Origin: Betaproteobacteria bacterium
GTDB taxonomy: Bacteria; Pseudomonadota; Gammaproteobacteria; Burkholderiales; Gallionellaceae
Assembly (NCBI GenBank): GCA_028871775.1
Contig: JAGWMH010000109.1
Coordinates: 1-6,192, forward strand
Direction of reading: 5' to 3'
Length of the DNA: 6,192 nt
The translations under genes and the position numbers were made by a program. The notes beneath the pieces were generated by a model. The model searched no databases and was not told the DNA's origin. It saw only the letters and a program-made list of their open reading frames with translations. How positions within the stretch are numbered: the stretch's first letter is position 1; every line of letters begins with the position of its first letter. Shown in pieces: positions 6,118 through 6,192 of the stretch.

Positions 6118-6192
6118 CTACTGGCGAATTAAATGCCTGCCCGTAACGTCAACTCTGTACATCAGTGCTTCCTGCTTCGAAAGAAATCGTTG
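6118..6192 (-). CDS. Possible C-terminal end of a gene entering from the right edge
   Basis: From the window edge one minus-strand frame is open for 24 codons, ending QEALMYRVDVTGRHLIRQ and a TAG at 6118-6120. It has a protein-like mix of residues and would converge on lgt. The stretch is short enough to be open by chance, and a plus-strand frame here is open too. I recognise no family. Confidence 0.22.
   Translation of the reverse strand, partial: QRFLSKQEALMYRVDVTGRHLIRQ

Overview
The window reads as chromosomal DNA of a Gram-negative, GC-rich (roughly 55-60%) proteobacterium. The style of IlvD and Lgt, the small c551-type cytochrome and the orphan ParA fit a betaproteobacterium, perhaps a Nitrosomonadales/Gallionella-like lineage. 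That placement is inference from protein character, not from any search. There are no insertion sequences, phage genes, CRISPR arrays or RNA genes; it looks like ordinary core and near-core chromosome.

Layout, left to right. (1) A minus-strand gene for a lipoprotein-type branched-chain amino-acid ABC solute-binding protein is a self-contained unit, with a near-consensus sigma70 promoter at 1285-1313 and a strong intrinsic terminator at 10-40. (2) Between it and the next gene lies a short frameshifted relic of a second cytochrome c (about 1393-1528, minus). (3) An intact minus-strand gene encodes an exported monohaem cytochrome c. Its N-terminal half carries a Cys/Met/Lys-rich repeat, probably metal binding, joined by a tandem-repeat linker. 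(4) A probable minus-strand operon runs ilvD, hemerythrin-domain protein, orphan ParA ATPase. The hemerythrin gene starts with a TTG overlapping the ilvD stop, and parA starts with a GTG 37 nt further on. (5) Divergent from ilvD, lgt runs on the plus strand from a perfect TATAAT box. (6) The last ~100 bp have no confident gene; a short open frame on the minus strand could be the end of a neighbouring gene.

Functionally, IlvD (an Fe-S dehydratase of branched-chain amino-acid synthesis) and the solute-binding protein (branched-chain amino-acid or related ligand uptake) touch the same metabolism but are separate transcription units. The hemerythrin protein is translationally linked to an oxygen-sensitive Fe-S enzyme. 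Lgt modifies lipoproteins, a class that includes the solute-binding protein here. The most unusual items are the metal-motif cytochrome c, the cytochrome relic beside it, and the hemerythrin/ParA pair behind ilvD. No clearly new multi-gene system is visible.
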